From Cristatella mucedo (Eukaryota > Bryozoa > Phylactolaemata > Cristatellidae): a DNA stretch of 64,000 bases. Shown in pieces: positions 22,588-35,968 of the stretch. A program made the translations under genes and the position numbers. Under the pieces are notes generated by a model that was given only the letters and a program-made list of their open reading frames with translations, did not search any database and was not told the DNA's origin. The stretch is from assembly GCA_009760855.2 (NCBI GenBank), contig WPIO01000026.1:3788501-3852500 (forward strand), in the 5' to 3' direction. The number at the start of each line of letters is the position of its first letter. Position 1 is the stretch's first letter.

Positions 22588-23656
22588 GTGGAGGCGAATA
22601 ACAGAGCCTCTGTCCTGCAGAGCAGAATTATCGATCGCCAATGGTCTTCCATTTAAAATTCGGGACATTTACAACTCAAATTAGGCCAAAAATACGAGCT
22701 GAACAAAAGCTAAATTATGAAACAACTTGCAGTTTTGTGGATTTAAAGCCGAACAGTAAAAATCCCGCACCAGCAGGGCGACACAGGCGGCAGCCCTTAC
22801 AACCGGAATGTGAATCCAGGATTTTCAAGATTCCTTGTTAAATGGAGGTACGCTCAGAATTATGCAGTATGTACACAGTTGGCAGTCTTTAACGGCGCTG
22901 AGTCGCAATGACTAGGCGCATTGCTACGCTAGAGCTTTCTACTGCGGACACGGAGCCTGAGGGTTTTCGGTGTGCATACGGTAGCTAACACTCCGACTTA
23001 AGCAAAAGTTTGCAGAAGAGGCGAGGCAGGTAAGAGATTGGAGTAATGCGTGCCTTAAGATAAGAACGGGGAAGCAGAGAATGAGTTGCCAGGGTCGGCG
23101 CCGGAGCGGATTTGTGAGCCAAAAAAGCCGTACAAGATTCAAGTGTGTATCGCTGAAACTATTGATATGACGGGGTTTAGTATGGCTTAGAGGGTTATAG
23201 AGTGGCCTAGGCATTAATATACCTCCGGCGTATAAAGTGGCCTAGGCCGTTTTAACCCCGGGTATACTCCGGCTTTGGGGGGATAATGCAGCCAGTTACG
23301 CAGGCGTCTACGAGCGGTAGGCCGCGCTGACCCGGGGAAACTGCGGTAGAGGTTTTCCGCTTCCGGTCCCGCCCCGCCCAGGAGTGGTCCTCCCCCGCTA
23401 CTGGGAGACCGTGTCCGACGTACCATTGCTGCAGCGTCGAGCACACGACGGCGTCGCTGTCTGGTGCGGGAGCCGCCGCCCGGCCCAGTACCGGAATCGC
23501 TTCGCTGCCAGGTACTTAGCACCGCATATCCCAGGAATGGTTTCCTTTGCCGCATAGACCCCGCAACGTTAACGGCCGTCGGCTGCGTCCCCTCTTGTCT
23601 CTCCCACTCGTCTCCCCCAACCCGGGCGGCGCGGCGCCGTCCGCGGATGGTGGGGA
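22586..23656. other. Gene-free flank, GC-rich toward the fucosyltransferase
   Basis: A degraded minus-strand family C fragment is visible at about 22935-23010 (CCTGAGGGTTTTCGGTGTGCATACGGTAGC-like). From about 23250 the DNA becomes GC- and CpG-rich and is probably the promoter/5' UTR of the gene at 23657. Open frames here on both strands are not supported by domains. Confidence 0.45.
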
Positions 23657-24844
23657 ATGCCGCCGAGCCGCCAGCGCCTGCTGCTGCTGCTATTCGCTGC
23701 CGCCTTATCCTGCGTGCCGCTGCTGGCCACGCTCGGCTTGTACGACGTCGTGGGCACGACCGGTCGGGCGATGCTGCTGCTCTCGGGACGTGTAGTTCGG
23801 GAGACGCCGCCGTCGCTGGCGGCGAGCGCGGCCGCCGACGCTGTGGTCGCGTCGCCGCAGGCGGCGGCCGCGACTCGCCGCCCGTCGTCGCTCGGCGTCG
23901 TCCGCCTGGACGTCGCCGCTCCTCCGAGCAGCGCGTCGCTCGCCGAATCGGCGGCGGCGCCGTGTCGGCTGCTGGTGGCGTTCGAGTACGACGCTGCGCG
24001 GCTGGGCAACAAGCTTTTCCAGTACGCCTCGACGGTGGCGGTGGCGCACCGCCACCGGCTGCCGACGCTCGCCGTCGTCGACTCGCCGCAGAAGCGGCAA
24101 TACTTCCGGGTCATGAAGTCCGTGTTCAGCCTCAGCGTCGGCAGCACCGACGACGGCAGCGCGCTGCGCTCGGTGCGATGGATTGGCGAGCCCGGCTTCG
24201 CCATGTACGACCGGCGAGTCGATGACCGCGCCGAGTTCGACCGCTGCCGCGGCGGCGGTCGGGACGTCGCCTTCTCCGGCTACCTGCAGTCGTGGAAGTA
24301 CTTTCATGGTGCCGAGCACGTCATACGGAGGGAGTACAAGCTGTCGCCCGAGTACGAGCGGATCGCCGCCCTCTTTCTTCTCGAAGCCGCGAGAACCGTT
24401 GCAGCCACCGTCAATGCGACGACGGAGGCATTCGTCGGCGTGCACGTCAGGCGCGGCGACATGGCGTTCGCCGGCGGCCGCTACTCGGTGGCGTCCGAGT
24501 CGTATCTGCTCGGCGCGATGCGACGTTTCGAGAGCAAGCTGGGCGCCGGCATCGTGTTCGTGGTGGCCACTGACGACGAGCCGTGGGTCATGCAGGCGCT
24601 GACCGGCCAGCCCGACCTGGTGGCAAGGACCGTGTACTCACGAGGCTCGGCCGAAGATGACCTGGCCATACTGAGCAGGTGCAACCATTCGATCGTCACG
24701 AGTGGCTCGTACGGCTGGTGGGCTGGCTGGCTGACCGGAGGAGAGGTGGTCTACTATCGCGACTATATCCCCCCCTCCTCAGACCTGGCCAGCCAGTTCA
24801 GCGCGGACGACTACTACCCACCGGCGTGGATTGCGATGCGATGA
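23657..24844 (+). CDS. Alpha-1,2-fucosyltransferase-like (GT11) type II membrane protein
   Basis: 395 residues in one exon. The N-terminus has a short basic stretch then a hydrophobic signal-anchor (RLLLLLFAAALSCVPLLATL, residues about 7-26), followed by a low-complexity Ala/Ser-rich stem. The catalytic domain starts near residue 111 with LLVAFEYDAARLGNKLFQYAS (the GT11 N-terminal GxLGNQ-type motif, here RLGNKLFQYA). It continues with GYLQSWKYF near residue 210, the GDP-fucose-binding signature VGVHVRRGD near 262, and the C-terminal NHSIVTSGSYGWWAGWL and YYPPAWI motifs. All main GT11 motifs are intact and in order, and length fits animal members (about 330-400). Expected role: Golgi transfer of fucose in alpha-1,2 linkage to terminal galactose of glycans. 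Met at 23657 is chosen because it precedes the membrane anchor. Extremely GC-rich codon use. Natural stop is TGA. Confidence 0.9.
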   Translation: MPPSRQRLLLLLFAAALSCVPLLATLGLYDVVGTTGRAMLLLSGRVVRETPPSLAASAAADAVVASPQAAAATRRPSSLGVVRLDVAAPPSSASLAESAAAPCRLLVAFEYDAARLGNKLFQYASTVAVAHRHRLPTLAVVDSPQKRQYFRVMKSVFSLSVGSTDDGSALRSVRWIGEPGFAMYDRRVDDRAEFDRCRGGGRDVAFSGYLQSWKYFHGAEHVIRREYKLSPEYERIAALFLLEAARTVAATVNATTEAFVGVHVRRGDMAFAGGRYSVASESYLLGAMRRFESKLGAGIVFVVATDDEPWVMQALTGQPDLVARTVYSRGSAEDDLAILSRCNHSIVTSGSYGWWAGWLTGGEVVYYRDYIPPSSDLASQFSADDYYPPAWIAMR

Positions 24845-26692
24845 GCTCGAGGATGACACTAGTCATGACAGCCGGGTAGCTGGACGTGCCTAAATCGAAA
24901 TGGTCAGGTTTGAAACCGCAGTTTGAGTTCTCTGTGCCTGTGCAGTCAGCCAGCCAGCGATCGAGCAGGCTGCTGCAGTGTCTCTGGCATACTCAGCTGT
25001 CGGCCGTTGTTTTTTCATTTCTTTTAATCGATACTCGTCCTTCTTGTTGGCAGCCAATATGCTCTCTTCCCTGCTTGCAGTTGCGATCGAGTGCGAGCAG
25101 TCTCTGCATTCTTTGCTCCTCAGTTGAAGAGAGCCGGCTCTCAAAGCTAGTCGTCATATTTCGGGCCACCGGTCTTGCAAAGGTCGAACGGTACCACGCA
25201 GTACAGCACTGGGTCGATGCTTCACAATGTCGTATGGCAGAGCTGGTGCAGTCCTCAGCCACCAGCAGATCTGCAGGCGTCCGATGCCCGGTATGACTAA
25301 TCAAGCCCCATCCCCAATCCAGCCCTCAATCCCCCAATCCAGCCAGCCGGTGTGCTGTTATTCTTGGGGCAGCACTAGATGGCAGCTGCAGTAGAGGCAG
25401 CTGCAGCAGAAGCAGCCACAGCACCAGCTCCGTCTTGTTGGCCAGTGCCTGTGCCAGCGCCTAGGAGCCTTCACCGTGCTGCCGGTGGTCTTCAGCCGTG
25501 CCTTCAGCAGTTCCTGCCAATGCTCCGAGCCAACGCTCAGTGCTGGCTCGAAGGTGCCAGCTCCGAGCAGGCTCTCCCACTGCCCACACCGAGCGACCGA
25601 GTGAGGCTGCCTGCGGGAGCACCTCCCCCCTTGCGATCTGCACCGAGCGAGTCGTTAGCTGCACACCCACTGCTGCTTGGGCGACACGGGTCCGGGCCTG
25701 AGTGGTGCAGCAGCCTGCTGGCCACGCGTCTGCCTCGTCACGAGAGCGTTTGGTCCTTGAGAGAATGCTCGATAGCAGCTGTGCATATAGCTTGTGCTCT
25801 CCTGCACTGCGGAGCAATTGCTGGCACCGGCTACCAGCCCTGCATGCTCGGTTTTGGAAGGGCAGAGCTATAAGAGGGAGTGTGCCGCATTGCTCAGCGC
25901 CGTCGAAAGCCACAGTTGCAGCTGGAGCAGTTGCAACGAGAGCAGTAGCGGAGAAGGAGTGCATCGGTTGTTGGTAGCTACCAGCTTCGTCTGGTGGCGC
26001 TTTGCAATTCGAGGCCCAGTTGAATACGAGGCTGAGCGTGCGTGCTAGCAGAAGACCAGACACTAACAAGTGGCAAACGAGAGGCTGGCGAGGCTGGCCG
26101 CCACTGTAAGCGGCTGTAATGCAAGTGAACAGGAGAGATCCAGTCCTACTGTGCCAACAAGTCTGGCTTTCCGAGGGAGGGGGTGAGGCTCGTGGTAGTA
26201 TTGGGAAGGACGTAAGTAGTATGCAGGCTTGTCGAGTCCCTCTGCTGATGCCACCAACTCCGCCCTAGGTGTCATGCCCAGCCCAGCCGGCCAGTCACCA
26301 ATGGTCTCCTGCTTGAAGCAGCCATCGAATGGGCTCGACTGCCAAGGTTTGGTGCCACCGCCCACCTTCAGACTAGAGACCTTGTCTCAAAAAGCCCACT
26401 TAAAGCATGCTGACCAATCTAGCCTCTATCCACTGGCAAAAACCTTTCGAGAGAGTGATGCAGGCCTGCCTACTGGACCAGCAGATCCAGATCACGTGAC
26501 AGAGTGAGCTTGGAGCCCTCGTGACGACGAGCTCCCATTGCAGCATGCAGAGTGCTCGAGCAGCGATCGGCTGCTGCCGCTCAGCAGCCCGAGCTCTGCA
26601 CGGCACTGATGCAGCTCACTGGAACTGGGAAAATTTGCTTGGACAGGTTGTGCCTTCTGCCGTCGGGAGGTCGCACTAGCACGGTGAGTGCT
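24845..26692. other. Gene-free stretch
   Basis: GC-moderate DNA with GCAGCTGCAG-like low-complexity patches (25380-25420). Several frames of 80-200 codons overlap on both strands and share no domain; they reflect low stop density rather than genes. Confidence 0.45.
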
Positions 26693-26810
26693 TAATAATA
26701 ATAATAACAATAATAATAATAGTAATAACAATAATAATAAGGCATTTGTATAGCACACTAAGATAACCAAATCTCTTTCTAGGCATTTTTCATTAGCAGG
26801 AAAGGAACAC
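26693..26810 (-). repeat. LINE 3' tail fragment
   Basis: Long imperfect (AAT/AAC)n at 26693-26742. The reverse strand then gives a GAAAAATGCCTAGAAAGAGATTTGG...GTGCTATACAAATGCC-type tail. This is only the terminal part of a LINE. Confidence 0.7.
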
Positions 26811-29514
26811 CGGAAGCTCACTCGTTGAGTCTAACGTGTGCCTCCTCTGTACTCGATCTCTGCCGTGATTACCCGTTCAAAACTCCAACTGTAACAGCCC
26901 CATCTGGATGGGGGCTGGGGGTTGTGTGGAGCTGGATCGAGCGAGCCAGCGCCTAGGGGCACGTTGCTGCAGCAAAGGTGGCCACTCCCTACGACGAGAA
27001 CGACCTGTCCTAGCGAAGCAGCTCAGGTGCCGAGCTGCATCGAAAGATGCTCCGAGATCAGGAGGGTTTCCTTGCTCACGTCGGCCCTGTCATGGCCGGA
27101 CTTCGAGCGATCAGCCCTCAGAGAAAGTTGCTACAGCAGCCAGCCACAGATTTTCTGTGCATACTTCGGTCAGCTGCCTGCCAGCTGCATTGTCAGCACC
27201 CGCACAGCCGGGCGCTGCTCGTTCGACTTCAAAGAGAAGCTTATCTGGGCCAAGCTCTGCTTGCTCGGCACACTCGATGCTAGCCATAAAAGCTTGATTG
27301 CTTCTCGTTTCACAGCGCCTTGCTTCCATCAAGCCTGCAAGTGCCTATGGTAATGCACGAATTACAGCCAGCAGTGCATTCCGTCTGTTATTCAGGGCCT
27401 CGAATGCACGGATGAGAGCTAGCAATCGGCCAACGCCGGCAGTTTGCTGCCCGGCACTACCTTCAGCTTCTCCTATGATTGATTGCATGATTTCTCCTAT
27501 GATTGGCTGCCTTTGGCAAGGTCAAGGTCTGACCACATCGGCTTAATTCCAACTAAGACCATGTACGTGGTGTGTTCTTGCATGGCCTAAAAGTGGCACT
27601 CATTCGTTGCAACATCTCACTGAGGCCCGAGAAGCTGCCGAATTATTCCTGCTAGCTGAGAGTGAGGGCTTGTCATGCTGTGAACAGAGAATTAATTTGT
27701 GAGGCCTGTCCTTACTAGTCAGCCGCTCATTCAGTTCTCTCGATTGGCTCGACAGTTTGAAGTTCGTTTTTCGGGTAAACTAACTTAGCTAGGAACCTGA
27801 ACGCAAATGTTTTCGTCTCGTGCTTACACCCAACTGTGGACCTTTTAGCCAAGCTGTGTGCAGGGTCGTCATTGCCAAGATCGTCAGTGAAGTTGCATGC
27901 CATGATGTTGGCCAGACCTTGACCTGGCCAGAAGCAGCCAATCACGAGAAGGGCAACCTGGCGGTGGCAGGGGGAGTGCTGCAAGTGGCTAACTGGCCAG
28001 CACGTGCTGTCAGGCCACAGCGAGAGCTAGAGCCTGCAGCCAGGCAGCCCTCTTCATAATATAGAAATGAGAACACAAAATTTGTATTACATCCTAAGGG
28101 AACTAAATCTCTTTCCAGGCACTGGCTGCAAACTTTTCACCAAGCTCTCTCCTATGCGTATGGCCTTGAGTGGCAAAGAGGTGGTCGTCAGTATGAGGTT
28201 CATTTCTGCTCGATTCCCTTCTCATCTTCTCTTTCTATACTTGTTATCTCCCACACATAAAATTCACATTCTACGTTTACGGCACTTCTCTTTCTCGTGT
28301 GGGATCGAGGCAAACTCATGGGGTGGAGGCGGGTAAGTGCGACTGGCTAGGTGAATGCAGTCGTGTAGAAGTACTTATTGGCAGTCTTTTCGTGGCATGG
28401 AGTCGCCGGCCAAAGATGCCTTCACGAGGTCAAACCTCCACTAACCTAGCAGCAGCGACAGTAGCAGCAGCATCAAGCTGCCAGCAAGCAGCAGATAGCC
28501 TTGCCTTGTCACCCAGGGTAATGGCTACAGTGTCCGGAGTTACCATGAGTTCTATGCCAAAGCTGAAATGGGTCAGGCACCACATTACTTATTGTGACAG
28601 ACAACACAGGCTGCTTGTGGTCCCTGACAGCAACTAAGCACATTAGGTGGGCGGTCTGTCCAGTCAGATCTCTTTAACGGATTACTCGGCCTTCATGTGG
28701 GCCACCTGCACAGGAAGCCGAGCCGAATATTCTAATTCATGCCCAATGGTGTGTGCCCAGCCTGCGAGCTCAAGTGGCGTAGTGTTACACCACGAGGACT
28801 CACTAGTAGCTACCCACTGCCCAATCGCTGGTAGTAAACAAACCGTGCATCAAATCGCGACTTCTCTGTATAAGCCGGTTGGTTATTGCTGAAGACAGGA
28901 AAGACCAATGCATGCACCGGGGCACATTCAGGCTCGACAAATAGAGTACGATAGTCCTGCTTGACATGCACAGCGAACATGGTCACCCCGGTTGCAAGGA
29001 TTGCATTTTGACCGCCTAGCAGACACCTCGCCTGGTGCAGACTGTCAAAGCTGCTATTTTTTGAGTCGCCGGGCAGTGTCGTTATGGGCTCGTGGAGCAC
29101 ATATCAATGTCTAGCCAGCTGATAGACGTATACACTGTCAAAACACATTTTACCGGTGGGACTGCTGCCGGAACAGGGCACATCTCTATTCAAGCCATAC
29201 GTCTCTAACAAAACTGGCCGTCTCAAGCCCAACTGTATGCCAAACTTGACATCGCCAGCCCAATACTTAAGGCAGCAGACGCACCCCTGGCAACAACTTG
29301 GCTTAATGCATTTTGATTTAACGCCAGTTGGCCTAGCGTAGCTTTTACTTGGCAGTGCAATGTTGCCAGTATTGATTTCAAGGATAGTCTGTGGCAGGAC
29401 ACTTTAAAAAATTTTTAGGTTTCCTTTACTGTCTGTCTGTTCGGTGTGCTCTGCTGCCAAAGGTGCTGTCTGCGAGGCCACATTAGCTGGTTCATTAGTT
29501 TTCGGGTAACAGCC
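26811..29514. other. Gene-free stretch with an imperfect inverted repeat
   Basis: 27498-27542 and 27903-27946 are imperfect inverted complements (GATTGGCTGCCTTTGGCAAGGTCAAGGTCTG against CAGACCTTGACCTGGCCAGAAGCAGCCAATC). Degenerate LINE-tail words occur near 28085-28120 (AACTAAATCTCTTTCCAGGCAC). Frames at 26908-27353 and 28299-28637 have no recognisable domain. Confidence 0.45.
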
Positions 29515-29590
29515 TCCTATTTCATGTAAAGTGCCAAGAAAGAGATTCAGTTCTCTGAGGGCATTATACAAATATATTATTATTATTAAG
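29515..29590 (+). repeat. LINE 3' tail fragment
   Basis: ATGTAAAGTGCCAAGAAAGAG, ATTCAGTTCTCTGAGGGC and ATTATACAAATATATTATTATTATT in order. Confidence 0.75.
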
Positions 29591-30139
29591 CTAGCTCCAT
29601 CATCAAAGCTATGCCAGGTAACACATTTTCTAATTGTGAGTTCCAATCAGTGCTCCTTTAGACTTGTATAAGCAACGTCGGTGGCCAGTTTTTGAAACTC
29701 GAAGTAGATTTCGGACTTCTAGATTGCAGCTGCCGCAAGCCCAACAAAACCCTCCAGCGTAGGCAATCCGGGATGGCACGCACTGATTGGTCGCCAGGTT
29801 TGTCAAACAGGACTTCCGGTCATTTCGGTTGCTGACAGCGAGTCGACTTCGTCGGGCTAGGATATTATACCAGCTGTTTGGTCAATCGCACCGGATCCAC
29901 TCTTCTATGCAACGCACTAGAAGTCGGCGTACAGGCACACCTCCTTGCTGATCTTTCTCTTAAAGTCATAAAGGAGCAAAAAATCCACGCTAGGAACGAG
30001 CACTCTGTCGGATCTGGGTATCGACCAACTAGCTAAGCGGTGCTCTAAAGACGACTGGTTATTTGGGAAACGGACTAGACTTCCACAATTTACCAAGCTA
30101 CCAATAAGCCTGCTACTTGCGGAAATAATAAATAGCAAC
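29591..30139. other. Gene-free stretch
   Basis: No recognisable domain, RNA gene or repeat. Confidence 0.5.
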
Positions 30140-30215
30140 AACACTAATAATATATTTGTTTAGCACTCTCAGAGAATTTAATGTCTTTCTAGGCCCTTTA
30201 CAAATGCTATAAAAG
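30140..30215 (-). repeat. LINE 3' tail fragment
   Basis: The reverse strand gives ATTTGTAAAGGGCCTAGAAAGACATTAAATTCTCTGAGAGTGCTAAACAAATATATTATT in outline, the usual tail. Confidence 0.75.
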
Positions 30216-32369
30216 AAGGGTTCTCATTCTAAAGAATGAGGCATGGCTGGGACGATGACTAACTTGCACAGCTATGCTGATTTAAGCTACGCGTGAAAAT
30301 GAAGTTGTTGAAGCGATAACATAATAGCTTGTCAGGAATATCATGAAATTTATCTTGAAAATGCAGTTGTACGATACTGTTTATTTAGACCATAAGCCCT
30401 CGTTTAATTTGAGTTTGAGACGTGCGAAATTTTATTATGACCTTTGTCTTAGGCCTATAACTCAACCGATCCTAAGTAGCCTGCTGGTTCGTACATCATT
30501 GTGGTCAAAATGCAAGTGGTTTCATACTTGTTATGACTTTTATAATTCTAAATTTGATATTATTTATTATTACGGCTAATGCAATTATAATTCTATCTTG
30601 GTTGATAGGAATTTCTTCGTTTCTCAGTAAAACCAAGTTACAAGCACTAAAGTCTGTCCCTTCTGCAATAGGGGTGCGATCAAATATTGACTATGTGGCC
30701 ACACGAGATCAAGTCAGTAAAGGCTTGGTAAAATGACAGTCCCACACGAATTACGGCGAATCAAATAATTCACGTGCCCTCTGACTGTTGATAAACTTGT
30801 AACCCGGAAGATCCTCATAATTTTCTTGGCCGAGGATGAGTCAATCGTAATGTATATATCATTCTGACGAATGAGGCAGGATGTGGACTACAAATTATGT
30901 GCACAGTTACGGCGATGCAGGCTATAGCTTACGAGAACTCAGAGAAACAGTCGTATGTGGGCTTGCCAGCAGTTCCATGCACATTTGCCTGCAATTGCTG
31001 GGATATGATACTTTTAATTTAGGTCAGAAAGCCTCATTAGATTTGAAACCTACCCGATCCTACTATCACCTTAGCAGTAGAGACGTGAAATTATACCGAT
31101 CCTTGGTAGTCTATAGACGTAAACTTCAAGTGATCGTCACGAAGGCGATTTCCTTATACCAGTGACCTCCAATGCTAACGCTGCCATACATTGCTAGTCA
31201 CTTTTAGGGCCAAAGCAAGAGAAAGTCGGTTTCAGTTGTCAGAACTTTTTTCCAGTTCTTACTGAATCCAAGGTATTAGCTTTTTGAGTATATTCCCTGT
31301 GCAAAAGGGATAAGCTGAAATGTCGACGACCTGACCTCGCACTACTAGACCCTAAATGTTACAGGCTCTAGGTTATTAGAGGCTACGCTACCAGGAAATG
31401 CAATCGAGGATCTCATAAGCCGAGATGCTCAGGTGTCAGGCAAAATGGCAAACTACTTGCAGCAGAAACGTAGGCAACTGATGCTCCTTGGATGCAATAC
31501 TCTAGATCTTTCGAAAGAGTCGAATTTTGCATTAAGGAGAGGAAGTTTTTTAAGACCTGTGTGCAATCGTCAGGGGAGTCTCACTCTGTTTGTTTCACTC
31601 TCACACTTGCAGTCAGCTCTCGTAGGTAGCAAATGAGATGACTACCACTCGTTCGAGTGGTAGTCATCTTCTGACTGCCTGCCTGGCCTATTTAATCGTC
31701 ATGCCAGAGAGCGAAATGAACGCTGCCTTTCGAGAGGGCAGCTTCCGAGGCCAGCTATCGCTGCACACGTTGAAACCCCTCCCAAGGAGTAAATCTTTTT
31801 GGCCTTGCACGAAGGTCACTAGCAGGTTAAGATGTGCAGCAGCAGCGAATCTCACTCGTAGGATACTAATGGAACATCCTTTTCGATACAGAGAACAAGA
31901 AAAATAGGCAAGGTTCTTGCCACGGGCATTTTATTACTGCGCAGCAGCCGATACGTCGAGAACTCACCCCTTCTTTCGACTACCTACCCAGCTAAGCTCG
32001 GGGCACCGCTTATGTGCATATAACAATTACGATATTAATTGCAATGTAAGTCTAGCCAGGCTTATACCGATCTTAAAATTTATGTGACTGCTGACTAATC
32101 CGATAAATTCATTCACCCTCTTCCGAGTTAAGCTTGGTGGTTGCTCCTCTCCATTTTTTACGTTACGCATAGGGAGCGAATAGGGCGATCGGATTAGTCG
32201 TCCCTAGGATATGCCTCGGCAGACATTCGGAAGCTTAACTACTGCCTTGTGAAGAGTTGTTGGGCCTTGTCTTGCCTGCTCAGGGTGCCAGGACTGAGAT
32301 ATGTTGTGAGCCCAGGATAATTCGGGGGGAGGGTGTGGGGATCCTATAGAGAGGCGTTTACATTGTGCC
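30216..32369. other. Gene-free stretch
   Basis: Short AT-rich frames only (30343-30736, 30881-31165, 31433-31907), none with a recognisable domain. It contains the perfect hairpin at 31636-31669, listed separately. Confidence 0.5.
31636..31669. repeat. Perfect 16-bp-stem hairpin
   Basis: AGATGACTACCACTCG, a TT loop, then its exact reverse complement. The stem has no mismatch. Not associated with a gene I can call. Confidence 0.9.
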
Positions 32370-32530
32370 GCGCTGGTTTGGTCCAGTGGTTAAGGTGCTC
32401 GCCCCGACCAAGGTCTGGCTGAGGTCGTGGGCTAGAGCCCCCGGATGCATATGTGAAGCGCCTGGATAGAGATTAAGTTCTCTTGGGGCGCTATACAAAT
32501 AATTATATATATATTTATATATATATATAC
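32370..32530 (+). mobile_element. tRNA-derived SINE, family A, with AT tail
   Basis: CGCTGGTTTGGTCCAGTGGTTAAGGTGCTCGCC head, GTCGTGGGCTAGAGCCCCC B-box-like core, then GATAGAGATTAAGTTCTCT and GGGGCGCTATACAAATAATTATATATATA. Nearly collinear with 3999-4140. Confidence 0.78.
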
Positions 32531-33924
<1,394 letters not shown>

Positions 33925-34205
33925 TCATTACCTGTAACTCTACAATACTATAAGGAAAAAGTAGGTGTTATTGTGAATGAGTTTTCCACGGTGAACTTGA
34001 AGGCCTAGGCGGCTTTCCGTGCGCTTACGGTAGCATGTAGACTCCGTCTCACGCAACAAAGAGAAAGGGAAAAGCATAGCCGCGTCAGGAATGCCACCGA
34101 GATAGTGAGTAGAAGGGTAGCAGCGCGGGACGGCTGAAAAAGACAAGCCACAGTCCGCAGCCAGAGGGGTGAAGCTGCATAAGAATTTGTGAAAGTGAGT
34201 TCCAT
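33925..34205 (-). mobile_element. Family C retroposon-like repeat, diverged
   Basis: The reverse strand shares CTTTCTCTTTGTTGCGTGAGACGGAGTC, the GTAAGCGCACGGAAAGCCGCC-type core and the NxSTLW-like patch with the other family C copies, but it is more diverged. Confidence 0.55.
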
Positions 34206-34207
34206 AG

Positions 34208-34333
<126 letters not shown>

Positions 34334-35849
34334 GTAGTCGGTAAGCGAAGGAATGGAGCTGTTAATTGATTTTCTATTGTCCGTAACTGTTCTTCTTTGA
34401 GTGAAGAAATGCTCTTGTTCGAGGGAAGTAGCTGCAAATGGACACGATCACTTTCATTCCATAGAACCACGGACGGACATAGTTTATTTTCATGTAGCTG
34501 CCGTTAACCCAGCTCTAAAAGATTCGAGGCGACTGTTGTTTTGGGTAGTTCGTAAGGATGAACTAATTAAAGTACAAATTTCGTACGGATGTAGCGGTTC
34601 GATCTCGTGGTTCTGACGTTCAAGTCAACTGTCACGCCATCGTCACCGAGCGATCGAACCTCCCTCTGTCCGCCTCGCTCGCTTCGAGCAGCTTCCTGTG
34701 GCGTTCAGTCCCCGCTGCGTAGCGGCGGAAAACTTCTAGCGGTTGTCCGAACGTTTGGGGCGGCTCCCTCGCTCCGAAATTGTCTGCTTCGCCATCTTAT
34801 TCTGTCCAGTGTGCTTGCACATTTGTTGCTTCAGACAGCTAACCGTAGAGCTCACGCACGCCGTACTGGGCCGAACAGAACTCTCCGCTGCTCAGGTGAA
34901 GGCCGCCAATTAAGGTGCGGCAATGTGTGCGGGCAGTGCGCCTACTTCATTGGAAGCTCCGCATAAATTAGTCCGCCAACCAGCTCGTTCATATTCCGCG
35001 GTTGCGTCACGGTCGCCAGCGAAACTGAATTTTGACATTCGATAAGCCCCTACGAACGCAAGTCGGATAGTATCGGTGGGGGGGGGGCGAAAATACGACA
35101 AAGAACTTGAGTGAGACGTGGGAGTCACGTCGAAAAATGGTAAAGAGAAAGAAACGAAAACTATGAGGAGTCGCCGTTAACCCGAAATATGTCCAGTTAG
35201 TCTGCCGCAGACCGCACTCGAAGTTCAGAGGACGCCCAAAAAATCAGCCGCTTGTTTTGCGATTATCCAGGTGAGCGTTTGGAGAATGAACCAACAACTT
35301 TTTTCGAAGCAGTGCCGCTACAACTTTGCAATACCTTGCTGCCTTCATACCCCGCCCGCACAAAGTTGAACCTCGATATCCATCGCTACAACCTTTACTA
35401 CCTCACCCGCGCCCAAGGAGACCGGCCCGTCCAGGCGGAGGACGGCTGAGTGCGTCGACGCTCCCACGGCGAGACCAGCGCCCATGCTCGGGCGGCGTTT
35501 CCATAGATACTCACTTGGCAAGTAACGCCGAGAATCTCGCGGCAAGTCGTGCACGATCTTGCGCCGTCGCGGCCCAACTGGCGAGTGGACCGGGAGTCCG
35601 CTGGAGACGCTGCTGTACGTACAGTATGTAGGTATTTCGTGGGGCCTCTCGGTCGTGTCCTGGGTCTCTCACCGAACCTCGCTGCCGAGGGACCGTTACT
35701 CGGGGGGGGGGGGAGGGTTCTGGGCCCGCGCGGAGGGGGAGGAACGCTAGGCGAACGAATGTCGACCTCGCCCTTTGCTATAAGTATCGCCTCCACCTCT
35801 TGCCGTTACCGGAGCTCTGCCTTCTTTCGTTTGCATCAGCAGGAGAGGC
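34334..35849. other. Gene-free stretch entering a GC-rich block
   Basis: From about 34600 the DNA is GC- and CpG-rich. Poly-G runs lie near 35078 and 35702. Multiple overlapping frames on both strands reflect base composition. It may be a CpG-island promoter of a gene that the viral element interrupts or that lies elsewhere, but no exon is identifiable. Confidence 0.4.
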
Positions 35850-35968
35850 ATGCTCGCCCAGACCGAGGTGTGGCCGAGGTCCTGGGCTCGAGGCAGGCCC
35901 GTGGCGTCTGTGAAGCGTGTGAATAGAGATTAAGTTCTCTTAGCGCTCTATACAAATGAAGGATATTT
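35850..35968 (+). mobile_element. tRNA-derived SINE, family A, diverged
   Basis: GCTCGCCCAGACCGAGGTGTGGCCGAGGTCCTGGGCTCGAGGC-like head, then GAATAGAGATTAAGTTCTCT, CGCTCTATACAAATGA tail. The first part of the head is missing. Confidence 0.65.

Noticed and set aside
23464-24445. Long frames on both strands overlapping the fucosyltransferase
   Set aside because: Shadow frames caused by high GC; only the 23657-24844 frame has GT11 motifs.
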